DNA from: Bordetella parapertussis
GTDB lineage: Bacteria > Cyanobacteriota > Cyanobacteriia > PCC-6307 > Cyanobiaceae
DNA length: 14,607 nucleotides
Direction: 5' to 3'
Assembly (NCBI GenBank): GCA_943324725.2
Contig: CALPMR020000041.1
Span: 1-14,607 of the forward strand
In this document: piece after piece, positions 6,501 through 13,900 of the stretch
Position numbering within the stretch: the first letter of the stretch is position 1
Layout of the letters: each line of letters begins with the position of its first letter
The notes under the pieces: generated by a model
What the model saw: the letters and a program-made list of their open reading frames with translations, nothing else
What the model was told of the DNA's origin: nothing
The model's database searches: none
Translations under genes and position numbers: made by a program

Positions 6501-6731
6501 TCAGGGGGTGGAGGTCTGCACGGCCAGGGCATGGATCGCCTCGGTGGCCAGTTCACTGCTCAGGGCGCCGTAGACCAGCTGGTGCTGGCGAACCCTGGTG
6601 AGGCCAGCGAAGGCGGCTGACACCACCTTCACCTGGAGATGGTCCCCACCGCCGGTGAGATCCTCGACCTCGACGGCGGCATCGGGCAGGGCGCGACGGA
6701 TGGCATCCCTGACCTGATCCGGTTGAACCAT
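6501..6731 (-). CDS. bolA: BolA family protein
   Basis: A 76-residue BolA/IbaG-like protein, partner of CGFS glutaredoxins in [2Fe-2S] handling. The sequence has the family layout: helix [19 protein letters not shown], the loop [13 protein letters not shown] with H31, then [21 protein letters not shown] with the invariant H50 (RQH), a known cluster-ligand position, and an ending [13 protein letters not shown]. The frame is open 21 codons further upstream, to an ATG at 6794 inside the preceding gene, but that extension is Arg/Pro/Ser-rich and would overlap the neighbour, so ATG 6731 is used. It sits 34 bp after the exported protein gene and 8 bp before the glutaredoxin gene. Confidence 0.94.
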   Translation of the reverse strand: MVQPDQVRDAIRRALPDAAVEVEDLTGGGDHLQVKVVSAAFAGLTRVRQHQLVYGALSSELATEAIHALAVQTSTP

Positions 6732-6765
6732 GACGCAGCTGGAAGAACGGAGGGGAAGCCGGAAT

Positions 6766-7344
6766 CTAGTTGCCGGCAGCCGCACCGGCGGCATACGGAG
6801 TGGTGACGAAGCCGATCTCCACCAGCTGTTGATAGGCCTTACGGCCCTGGGCTGAGGCCGGCGTGGTGGCGGTCAACACCTCCACCAGCAGGGGCACGGC
6901 CACCTCCGGCTGGCCCTGACGGCGGACCAGGGCCGCGAGACGCATGTTCGCCTCAGCCAGCAGCTCGATCGACTGGCGACCCTTGTCGTCCATCTCGCGG
7001 GGGATACGGGCATCGAGACCGCGGAAAGCTCCGGCGATCGTGCGGTAGAAGCCAGCGAGGGCTCGGCTGGCCACGCGGGCGTTGTCGTAGAGGCGACGGG
7101 CCTCCGCCAGGTTGCCGGCGGCGACGGCGGCATCACCGCGGGCCAGCAACTGGCGCACGGCCGCCACATCAAAGGCTGTGCCGGCGGCCGATGCCGGTGC
7201 GGCGACCTCACTCTGGGCCAGGGCCGGGGGGACCGTGAAGGGCGACATCAGAGCCAGCAGACCGAGGCTCAGCCCCAGCGCCCGACCATGAAAACGATGA
7301 GAAGCCCTGGGGCCTGAGGCGTTGCGGAAATCGGGCCTGGTCAC
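6766..7344 (-). CDS. Exported hypothetical protein with helical repeat-like body
   Basis: A 192-residue protein with a clear signal peptide: basic start with R17, H19 and R21, hydrophobic core [15 protein letters not shown] (22-36), and a likely cleavage after ALA (A43). The mature part is Ala/Arg-rich and helical, with a TPR-like phrase [35 protein letters not shown], then [29 protein letters not shown], which looks like a second helical pair. It ends with a Gly/Ala stretch. Likely periplasmic or thylakoid-lumenal. Not recognised as a named family. The stop of the plsC-like gene is 27 bp upstream and bolA 34 bp downstream, all minus strand. Its link to lipid or Fe-S functions is unknown. Confidence 0.78.
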   Translation of the reverse strand: MTRPDFRNASGPRASHRFHGRALGLSLGLLALMSPFTVPPALAQSEVAAPASAAGTAFDVAAVRQLLARGDAAVAAGNLAEARRLYDNARVASRALAGFYRTIAGAFRGLDARIPREMDDKGRQSIELLAEANMRLAALVRRQGQPEVAVPLLVEVLTATTPASAQGRKAYQQLVEIGFVTTPYAAGAAAGN

Positions 7345-7371
7345 AGTGACGCCGAAGGGGAGGGCCGAACT

Positions 7372-8103
7372 CTACGGGCGATCGTCGGGGCGACCGACGG
7401 CGCTGCGGGCCGCTTGCTCGGCCGACTGCATCGCCTCGCTGAGGTCCTGGGTGAAAAGGCGGGCGGCATCCCGCCCCTGGCCACGCGCCAACAGGGGGGG
7501 GCCAAAGCAGACAGCGGCGCCATCGCCCGGACGCGGACGGGCATGGCCGTAGGCGATGCCCACCGGCACCACCGGCACGGTCACACCCTGGGTCGCCGCC
7601 ATCTGGGCCAGGCGAGCCAGCCCCTGCTGCAGTTGGATCGGATCGCCATTGCGGCGAATGTTGCCTTCCGGAAACACCACCAGCTGCTGCCCCTTGCCCA
7701 GCAGATCGATCGCGTAGCGAAGGCTCGACAAGGTCGGCCGCCCCTGATCAACGGGGAAGCAGCCGAGGCGATGCAGAAACCAGCCCTGCAGGCCCTTCAT
7801 CTCATCGATGGTGACCATGAAGCGGCAATCGCGGCCCGTGGCGCGGCGACCGGCGGCATGGGGCAGCAGCAACGCATCCCAGCGGGCCCGATGGGTGGGG
7901 GCCAGCAACACGGCGCCGTCCCTGGGCAGATGCTGTCGATCGAGCACCCGCACGCGGTCGAAATAACCGGGCAGAGCCAGATCCTGGGTGACGAGGGTCG
8001 CCAGAGGTGCCAGCCAGGGGCTGATGCCGCTGCCCAGCTCCCGCTCCCGTGCAAGGGCGAGATCGCTGATCGGCGTGGTCTGGCTCCTGCGTGCCGCCAA
8101 CAC
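7372..8103 (-). CDS. PlsC-type lysophospholipid/glycerolipid acyltransferase
   Basis: A 243-residue 1-acyl-sn-glycerol-3-phosphate acyltransferase family member, transferring acyl groups in membrane lipid synthesis. Catalytic H-x4-D is present as THRARWD (H71, D76), followed by a block GCFPVDQGR (114-122), the phosphate-binding FPEGNIRR (144-151) and VPVVPVGIAYG. There is no strong transmembrane helix, so peripheral membrane association is likely. Start is a GTG at 8103, preceded by GAGGA seven bases upstream; an in-frame stop further out excludes a much longer form. It heads a probable four-gene minus-strand unit (this gene, exported protein, bolA, grxD). Several PlsC paralogues occur in cyanobacteria, so I cannot say whether this is the main LPA acyltransferase. 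Confidence 0.87.
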   Translation of the reverse strand: MLAARRSQTTPISDLALARERELGSGISPWLAPLATLVTQDLALPGYFDRVRVLDRQHLPRDGAVLLAPTHRARWDALLLPHAAGRRATGRDCRFMVTIDEMKGLQGWFLHRLGCFPVDQGRPTLSSLRYAIDLLGKGQQLVVFPEGNIRRNGDPIQLQQGLARLAQMAATQGVTVPVVPVGIAYGHARPRPGDGAAVCFGPPLLARGQGRDAARLFTQDLSEAMQSAEQAARSAVGRPDDRP

Positions 8104-8241
8104 GACTGCATCCTCGGAATCTGCTCGTAGAACCTAGGGGCTGCAACCGACCTGACCCCAGCTGGAACGGGCAGTTGCACCTTCGGCCGATACGGTTGCC
8201 TCAGACCTTCTGTTGCCGCGCAACCTGCCGCGGCCGCGTCC
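8104..8241. promoter_or_regulatory. Divergent promoter interval between the plsC-like gene and pdxJ
   Basis: 138 bp from which two transcription units leave in opposite directions: the acyltransferase-bolA-glutaredoxin unit (-) and pdxJ-ycf54 (+). Promoters for both are expected here from gene arrangement. No consensus -35/-10 pair stands out. Just before pdxJ a small stem GTTG/CAAC (around CCGCG) and a run of CGCGG repeats make the leader GC-rich and potentially folded. Confidence 0.3.
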
Positions 8242-8988
8242 ATGGCCAGTCTCGGCGTCAACATCGATCACATCGCCAACGTGCGTCAGGCGCGGCGAAG
8301 CGTGGAACCGGATCCGGTCAGCTATGCCCTGCTGGCGGAACTGGGCGGCGCCGACGGCATCACCGTGCACCTGCGCGAAGACCGGCGTCACATCCAGGAC
8401 CGGGACGTGGAGCTGCTGCGCGCCACCGTGCGCTCCCGGCTCAATCTCGAGATGGCCGCCACCGCTGAGATGGAGGCGATCGCCCTGCGGCTGCGGCCGG
8501 ACATGGTCACCCTGGTGCCGGAAAAGCGCCAGGAGGTGACCACCGAGGGGGGCCTCGACGTGGCCTCCCAGACGGGTGTCCTGGCGGAGCTGGTCGGCCG
8601 ATTGCAGGCGGCGGGCATCGGCGTCAGCCTGTTCGTCGATGCCGATCCCAGTCAGCTGGATGCCTGCTGCGCCACCGGCAGCCGCTGGGTGGAACTGCAT
8701 ACCGGCCGCTACGCCGAAGCGAGTTGGTCGCTGCAACCACAGGAGCTGGCGCGGCTGATCGAGGGCAGCGCCATCGCCCGCTCCCTCGGCCTGCGGGTGA
8801 ATGCCGGCCATGGCCTCACCTATCAGAACGTCGAGGCGATTGCCGCGATCGAGGGCATGGAGGAACTGAACATCGGCCACACGATCGTGGCCCGGGCCCT
8901 GGCGGTGGGCCTGGAAGTGGCCGTGCGGCAGATGAAGGCGCTGGTTCAGAATCCCCGCCGCGACCCCCTGTTCGGCCAGCGCCCATGA
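8242..8988 (+). CDS. pdxJ: Pyridoxine 5'-phosphate synthase
   Basis: Condenses 3-amino-1-hydroxyacetone phosphate with 1-deoxyxylulose 5-phosphate to give pyridoxine 5'-phosphate, the ring-closing step of the DXP-dependent vitamin B6 pathway; cytosolic TIM barrel. The 248-residue length is normal. Motifs: [15 protein letters not shown] (4-18), [16 protein letters not shown] with the conserved H43, RLNLEMAAT with the catalytic-type Glu, and near the C-terminus [12 protein letters not shown] and [17 protein letters not shown]. Start ATG 8242; no clear ribosome binding site. Its last bases overlap the ycf54 start (ATGA), so the two are translationally coupled. No unusual residues seen. Confidence 0.97.
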   Translation: MASLGVNIDHIANVRQARRSVEPDPVSYALLAELGGADGITVHLREDRRHIQDRDVELLRATVRSRLNLEMAATAEMEAIALRLRPDMVTLVPEKRQEVTTEGGLDVASQTGVLAELVGRLQAAGIGVSLFVDADPSQLDACCATGSRWVELHTGRYAEASWSLQPQELARLIEGSAIARSLGLRVNAGHGLTYQNVEAIAAIEGMEELNIGHTIVARALAVGLEVAVRQMKALVQNPRRDPLFGQRP

Positions 8989-9305
8989 GCACGTACCACT
9001 TCATTGCGGCCAGTGAGGCGTTTCTCTGCGAGGAGGAACCGCTGGAGGAGGTGCTGCGCGAGCGCGTTCGCAACTACGGCGAACAGCAGCGGCCGATCGA
9101 TTTCTGGCTGGTGCGCCGGCCGGCCTTCCTCGAGGCCCCCGAACTCCGTGACCTGGCCCGGCAGGTGCCACGACCAGCAGCGGCCGTGGTCTCCAGTGAT
9201 GAAAAGTTCGTCACCTTTCTGAAGCTGCGCCTGGAGTTCGTCGCCCGCGGCAGCTTCGAATCCCCCTCCGCCACCATCCCCTCCGCCCAGGCCAGCCTGG
9301 AGTGA
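8985..9305 (+). CDS. ycf54: Ycf54, accessory factor of the Mg-protoporphyrin IX monomethyl ester cyclase
   Basis: A 106-residue protein of the Ycf54 (DUF2488, MgPME-cyclase complex) family, found in cyanobacteria, algae and plants. It associates with the oxidative cyclase AcsF/CycI and is needed for normal ring-E closure in chlorophyll synthesis. Recognised by [11 protein letters not shown] near the N-terminus, [39 protein letters not shown], then [32 protein letters not shown], all in the expected order and at the expected length. Start ATG overlaps the pdxJ stop as ATGA. It is the best single indicator that the genome belongs to an oxygenic phototroph. It converges on the small gene at 9430-9810. 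Confidence 0.93.
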   Translation: MSTYHFIAASEAFLCEEEPLEEVLRERVRNYGEQQRPIDFWLVRRPAFLEAPELRDLARQVPRPAAAVVSSDEKFVTFLKLRLEFVARGSFESPSATIPSAQASLE

Positions 9306-9390
9306 GGCCCCATGGGATCCAGCCCAGGCCGGCAGGAGCACTGAACTGACAGCGGCGGCCTGCATTTGGTCGTCTGCACTTGGTGGTCTG

Positions 9391-9423
9391 GGATCCAGCG
9401 GCCGGACGCCCCGGACTGGATCC
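9391..9423. terminator. Probable bidirectional terminator hairpin after ycf54
   Basis: GGATCCAG (9391-9398) is the exact complement of CTGGATCC (9416-9423), and the loop itself contains CCGG...CCGG, which can pair inside. It lies between the convergent stops of ycf54 and the small unknown gene, whose stop is only 7 bp away. No T-run follows. A further GGATCCAG copy at 9315-9322 could pair with the same right arm, giving an alternative fold. Just upstream is an imperfect 14-bp tandem repeat (about 9364-9391, 11 of 14 matching). Confidence 0.4.
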
Positions 9424-9429
9424 AGCCGT

Positions 9430-9810
9430 TCAGAACAGGCCCAGAAAGCGCTTGCGGGCTGGTTCGGCGGCGCCTGAATCGCCCGTCGAGGTGTTGGCCG
9501 CACCGGCTTCGAGCCCCCGGGGGGCCTGCCTGGCGTCCTGCTGATAGCGGGGCTTGTTATCGCCGATCGTCAGCAGGGCCTCCTTGTTCTTCCACCAGAT
9601 CCAGTCGCGGATCGGCGGGGTGTTCTGCAGATCGGCGCGACTCAGGCCCAGACCCAGCTTGGCGGACGCCTCCTGCAGCACATCCAGCATCGCCTCGCCA
9701 TCAGCACAGCGAGCCAGAGCCTCATTGGTGCGCTTGGCACCGTTGAGGGCCTTGAGCAGCAGGTTGACCCGCTGCATCACCGGCAGGGTTTTCGGATCGA
9801 CTCCCTCCAT
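9430..9810 (-). CDS. Small hypothetical protein, possibly Nif11-like N-terminal part
   Basis: 126 residues, not firmly recognised. Residues 1-62 are helical: MQRVNLLLKALNGAKRTNEALARCADGEAMLDVLQEASAKLGLGLSRADL has the rhythm of Nif11-type leader domains (a helix, then an A..DGEAMLDVLQEA..LG..LS..DL stretch), but this is a weak resemblance. Residues 63-85 hold a notable Trp cluster IRDWIWWKNKEALL. The last ~35 residues are Gly/Ala/Thr-rich and probably disordered, ending KRFLGLF. No Gly-Gly cleavage site followed by a Cys-rich core is present, so it is not a peptide precursor of the usual kind. The frame is open upstream, but the extra ~76 residues run through a tandem repeat and look non-coding; ATG 9810 is preferred, with GTG 9813 adjacent. 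Confidence 0.68.
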   Translation of the reverse strand: MEGVDPKTLPVMQRVNLLLKALNGAKRTNEALARCADGEAMLDVLQEASAKLGLGLSRADLQNTPPIRDWIWWKNKEALLTIGDNKPRYQQDARQAPRGLEAGAANTSTGDSGAAEPARKRFLGLF

Positions 9811-10126
9811 CACCCCATCTGCGGGTGTCGGCACCGTATCAGCGCTGACCGTCGTTGGGCAGCTCCCCGCCCACGGTGGAATCGTCCAGTGCCAGGCCCC
9901 CGGTTGCACGGATCGCCTTGAGCCGGATCGCCTTGAGCCGGATCGCCAGGAATGAATCCCGATCGATGGATCAACCCAGCCGGGATCTCCGCCCTGACCA
10001 GGGCCGCAGCACCGGGAGGCGCCCAGGATCCACGTCAACGATCAGCGTCTCTGATCGGGCCCCGCTGACCGGGGGGCTGACAGATCACCCCACGGCGGGC
10101 AAGACTGGATTTAACGCATCCTTTTG
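9811..10126. other. Divergent gene-free interval with tandem repeat and hairpins
   Basis: 316 bp between the small unknown gene (-) and the metallophosphoesterase (+); promoters for both should lie here, but no clear consensus pair is seen. It holds the 15-bp tandem repeat at 9910-9947. It also holds a 7-bp hairpin (CGATCAG 10039-10045 with CTGATCG 10051-10057, loop CGTCT), followed directly by a second GC stem, CCCCG/CGGGG around CTGAC. Both hairpins would be in the leader of the plus-strand gene if transcription starts upstream of them. Confidence 0.5.
9910..9947. repeat. 15-bp tandem repeat, 2.5 copies
   Basis: GGATCGCCTTGAGCC occurs perfectly at 9910-9924 and 9925-9939 and continues with GGATCGCC at 9940-9947. 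It lies about 100 bp upstream of the small minus-strand gene at 9430-9810 in otherwise non-coding DNA. The period is a multiple of three, so frames through it stay open, which inflates apparent coding potential. No function is evident; likely slippage. Confidence 0.88.
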
Positions 10127-10825
10127 ATGACGCCCCCCCAACAATCTGCGGAGCACCCGGTATCGCACTGGGTCATCGGGGATGTCCATGGCTGCGCTGA
10201 TGCTCTTGAAGCTCTGATCGAGAGGCTTCCCCGCCACGATCGCCTCGTGTTCTGCGGCGATGTGATCAACCGCGGCCCCCGCATTGAAGCGGCCATGGCT
10301 CTGGCCTGGCAACTGGTCGAGAGTGGCCGGGCCGTCTGGCTGATGGGGAACCACGAGCGCACCCTGGTGGAGCAGTTGCGTGCCGGTGACTGGCGGGCGC
10401 AGCAGTCGCTGGCGGGCTGCGACACCTACCGCCAGCTGGGCGACCTGGGCTGTCGCCTCTGGCTGGACCGGCTGGAGCACCTGCCGATGGCCTACTGGGG
10501 CCGGGGCTGGGTCGCCACCCATGCCGGCTTTGACCCGCTCAGCTGGAGGCCCGACCCGACGGTGCGCATGGCCTTCTGGCAGACCTACGACGGCCGCTTC
10601 GGCGACGTCATCGTCGGCCACACCCCCGGTCCAGCCGTGCGCCATGTGGGCCTGGACCGCCAGATCGTGCTGATCGACACCGGCGCCTGCTACGGCGGCC
10701 AGCTCACCGCCTATTGCCCGGAAACCGGCGCCACTGTCCAGGTGGACGGCGGAACCAGCGGCCGCCAGTTGCACCCTGCCCTCCACACGCCCTGGGCGGG
10801 CACCGCCTGTCAGAGCCTGGCCTGA
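10127..10825 (+). CDS. Calcineurin-like metallophosphoesterase (PrpE/ApaH-like phosphatase)
   Basis: A 232-residue phosphatase of the PPP/ApaH group, hydrolysing phosphoprotein or dinucleoside polyphosphate substrates with two metal ions. Metal-binding motifs appear in order: IGDVHG (D19, H21), CGDVINRGP (D45), MGNHE (N75, H76), THAGFD (H132) and VGHTP (H165), then IDTGACYGGQLTAY. The second motif has Asn (N48) where protein phosphatases have Asp (GDxVDRG) and E. coli ApaH has Ala, so the substrate may be nucleotide-like rather than protein. Start: ATG 10127, immediately preceded by an in-frame TTG. The leader CATCCTTTTG has no strong Shine-Dalgarno. Same strand as recC, 132 bp apart. Specificity not determinable from sequence alone. 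Confidence 0.9.
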   Translation: MTPPQQSAEHPVSHWVIGDVHGCADALEALIERLPRHDRLVFCGDVINRGPRIEAAMALAWQLVESGRAVWLMGNHERTLVEQLRAGDWRAQQSLAGCDTYRQLGDLGCRLWLDRLEHLPMAYWGRGWVATHAGFDPLSWRPDPTVRMAFWQTYDGRFGDVIVGHTPGPAVRHVGLDRQIVLIDTGACYGGQLTAYCPETGATVQVDGGTSGRQLHPALHTPWAGTACQSLA

Positions 10826-10922
10826 AGGGAGACAGGCCGATCGGAGATCCGGTTGTCGGAGCTGCTTCTGCCCGAAACACGCCTGTCCCAGCCGCCCCTG
10901 CCCCTGCCCTGATTTTCTTTTT
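10805..10922 (+). terminator. Possible terminator region after the metallophosphoesterase, with competing stems and a T-rich tract
   Basis: GACAGGC at 10831-10837 can pair with GCCTGTC either at 10805-10811, across the stop codon, or at 10881-10887. The two hairpins are mutually exclusive. A rare T-rich tract TTTTCTTTTT lies at 10913-10922. It is 25 nt past the second stem, too far for a textbook intrinsic terminator. The arrangement might instead be recC leader structure. No supported recC promoter is visible. Confidence 0.25.
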
Positions 10923-10957
10923 GCGCTGATCCCCACTCCACGCTGAACGGCCATGCC

Positions 10958-13900
10958 GTGCTGACCGTCTTCCGCAGCAACCGGGCAGAGCTGCTGGCCC
11001 AGATCCTGGCCGCCCAGCTCAGCCTCAACCCCCCCGACCCGCTGGAAACCGTCCAGGTGGTGGTCAACACCTGGCCCACCAGCCGCTGGCTCGGCGAGCA
11101 ACTGGCCAGCCACCTGGGCGGCATTGCCGCCAACCTGCGCTACCCCTTTCCAGGGGCGCGGCTGCGTGAGCTGGTGGAGGTGGTGCTTCAGCAGAGCCCG
11201 GGCGCCGCAGGCGACCTGGTTGCAGACCGAGGCGGTGTCAGAGGCGCAGACCACGAGGCCCACAACGACAAGGGCACAGAGCAAAGCGCCAAGGGCGCCG
11301 GCGAATCTGGGGGCGGCTCGCCAGCGCCGCCGCTCATCGATCCCTGGCGGGCGAACGTGCTGGTCTGGCCGCTGCTGGAGGAGCTGCCTGCGGTGGCGGC
11401 CGGACCCAGCGGCGCCCCGTTGCGGCCCTGGCTGGACCGCTTTGCCGCTCAGGAGCGGCTGGAACGGGACGCCTGGCAGCTGGGCCGCGCCATCGCCGAT
11501 GCCTTCGACGATTACGGCCTCTACCGCCCCGCCATGGTGCGGGCCTGGGCCCAAGGGAAAGCCCTCGATGACAGCGGCCTGCCGCTGCCTCCCTCCCAAC
11601 AGTGGCAGGCGGTGCTGTACCAGGCCCTGGCCGAGCGCCTGGGCTGTGATCCCTTCGGCGTCCGGGTGGAGGCGGCGATCACGCGGCTGGGGCAGCGGCA
11701 GCGGCTGCCCCAGCTGGCCGACCAGCGGCTGCGGCTGTTCGGCCTCAGCAGCATGGCGCCGGTTCAGGTGCGCCTGCTGCAGGCCCTCAGCGGCCTGATC
11801 CCGGTGGAGCTCTACCTGCTCACCCCCTGCCCCGAGCTCTGGCAGCGCTGCGCCGATCGGCGCCGCCAACTGAGCGACAGCCTCGCCCTGGCCGAACCCT
11901 TCGGCATGGACTGGATGCTGCAGGCCCCGGGGCTGGAGGCCCGCTTCGGTCGCCTGGGGGGGGAGTTTCAACAGCTGCTCGAGGGCACCGGCGAGGCCCA
12001 GCTGGGCCGCTGGGAGGCCGGAGATCTATTTGTCGCTCCAGCCAGCGTGGTGGAGCAGACACCAGCCGCAGGCTCAGCCCCACCGGCAGCGCCGCCACCC
12101 CTGCTGCACCAGCTCCAGGCCCAGCTGTTCGACCCCGCCGTGGTGCCGAGCCTGCGCCGCGCCGCCGGCGACTGCTCCCTGGAATTCCACCCCTGCCCCG
12201 GGCCGTTGCGCCAGGTGCAGATCGTGCGCGATCGCCTGCTGCAGCTGCTGGCCGCCGACGCCAGCCTGCAGCCCCGGGACATCCTGGTGATGACCCCCCA
12301 GGTGGATCACTTCGCCCCCCTGATCACCGCCGTGTTCGGCGACACGGGCGCGACCGGCGTCGATCTGCCCTGGCGCCTCACCGACCGTAGCCAGCAGAGC
12401 AGCGCCGGCATCGGTCGGGCCCTGTTGCAACTTCTGCGCCTGGCCGGTGGCCGCCTCAGCGCCTCCGAACTGGAAAGCCTGCTGAGCTGCGGGCCGCTGC
12501 AGCAGCACTTCGAGCTCAGCGCCCAGGAGACAGCCCAGCTCACCACGACGTTGCAGCACTGCGGCTTCCGCTGGGGTCTCGATGGCCGCGATCGCGGCGG
12601 CGATCCCAGCCACAGCCTGCGCTGGAGCCTCGATCGCCTGCTGCTGGGGCTGGTGCTCCCGGCAACCCCCGGCCTGGCGCCAGCCCGGACCGCCCCCGCC
12701 GCCAGTGGTGCCTCCCTGGACCTCAGCGGCCGCTGGCTGCGGCTGCTCGATCGCCTGCAGCACTGGCTGAGCGTGCTGCGCCAGGGGGCCTCGGTGGCGG
12801 GCTGGGCCGAGCTGCTGGTGGAGCTGCTGGCCGACCTGTTCGGCGATGGTGGCGAGGCGGCCTGGGAGCTGCCGCCGCTGCTGGCCGCCATCGACAGCTG
12901 GCGGCAGGCGGCGGAAGTCTGTGCACTCAGCCTCGATGCCCAGGTGGTGGCCGACGGGCTCGATGAAGGCCTGAGCGTCGACAGCGGTCGCTTCGGCCAT
13001 CGCAGTGGCGCCCTGACGATCAGCGCCCTCGAACCGATGCGGGCGATTCCCCACCGGGTGATCGTGCTGATGGGCCTCGATGCCGGCCCGTTTCCCCGGC
13101 AGAGCAGCCGCTCCGGCTTCCACCTGATGGAATCCCGCCGGCGGCTGGGCGATCCCGATCCCGCCGACCAGGATCGCTACGCCCTGATGGAGGCCCTGCT
13201 GTCGGCCCGCGATCACCTGCTGATCAGCTGGAGCTGCCGGGACGATCGCAGCGGCGAGCCGCTCGAACCGGCCTCGCCGGTGCGCCAGTGGATGCAATGG
13301 CTCGATGGGGAACTCGAGGGCGGCGGCGCTGCTCTGGTGGCCATCCATGCCCCCAGCCCGCTGGAACGCAGCAATTTCCTGGCCAGCCCGGAACGCCCCG
13401 CCGCCAGCTGTGATCGCCGTCTGCTGGCGGCCCGCAACCTGCTCGAAAGCGCCCCGCCGCCGCCAGCCGCTGCCCTGCTGCAGGGCCCGATGCCCGAGGC
13501 CCTAGAGCCTGCTGCGCCCGCCAGCGCCCTGAACGACCTGGTCGCCTGGCTGAAGGCGCCGCAGAAACACTGGCTGGCCGCCATGGGACTGCGGCCGGGG
13601 GAATGGCAGGAGCGGATCGAGGATCTCGATCCCCTGGCCCTGGAAGAGCGCCAGCGGGCGGCGCTGCTGCGTGACCTGCTGGCGGAGCTGGAGGCCAACC
13701 CGAAAGCTGCACCCGGGGAGGGGCCAGGCGCGGCCGCCGACTGGCTGCAGCACTACCGGGGCCAGGGGCGACTGCCGGCCCTGGCGGGGGGCGAGCTCGA
13801 GGCCGAGGCTCTGCAGCAGCGCTGGTCGAGCCTGCGCAGCTGCCTGGAGTCCCTGGGGCCTCGCCACCAGGAACCGCTGGTCTGGCAGGCCTGGCAGGGG

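Noticed and set aside
10085..11971. 628-codon minus-strand open frame opposite the metallophosphoesterase and recC
   Set aside because: It is Gln/Pro/Gly/Val/His-biased with no domain; the plus strand encodes two well-recognised proteins over the same bases.
12074..13348. 424-codon minus-strand open frame opposite recC
   Set aside because: Same mirror-frame effect: repetitive Ala/Gln/Gly composition and no motifs, while RecC motifs lie on the other strand.
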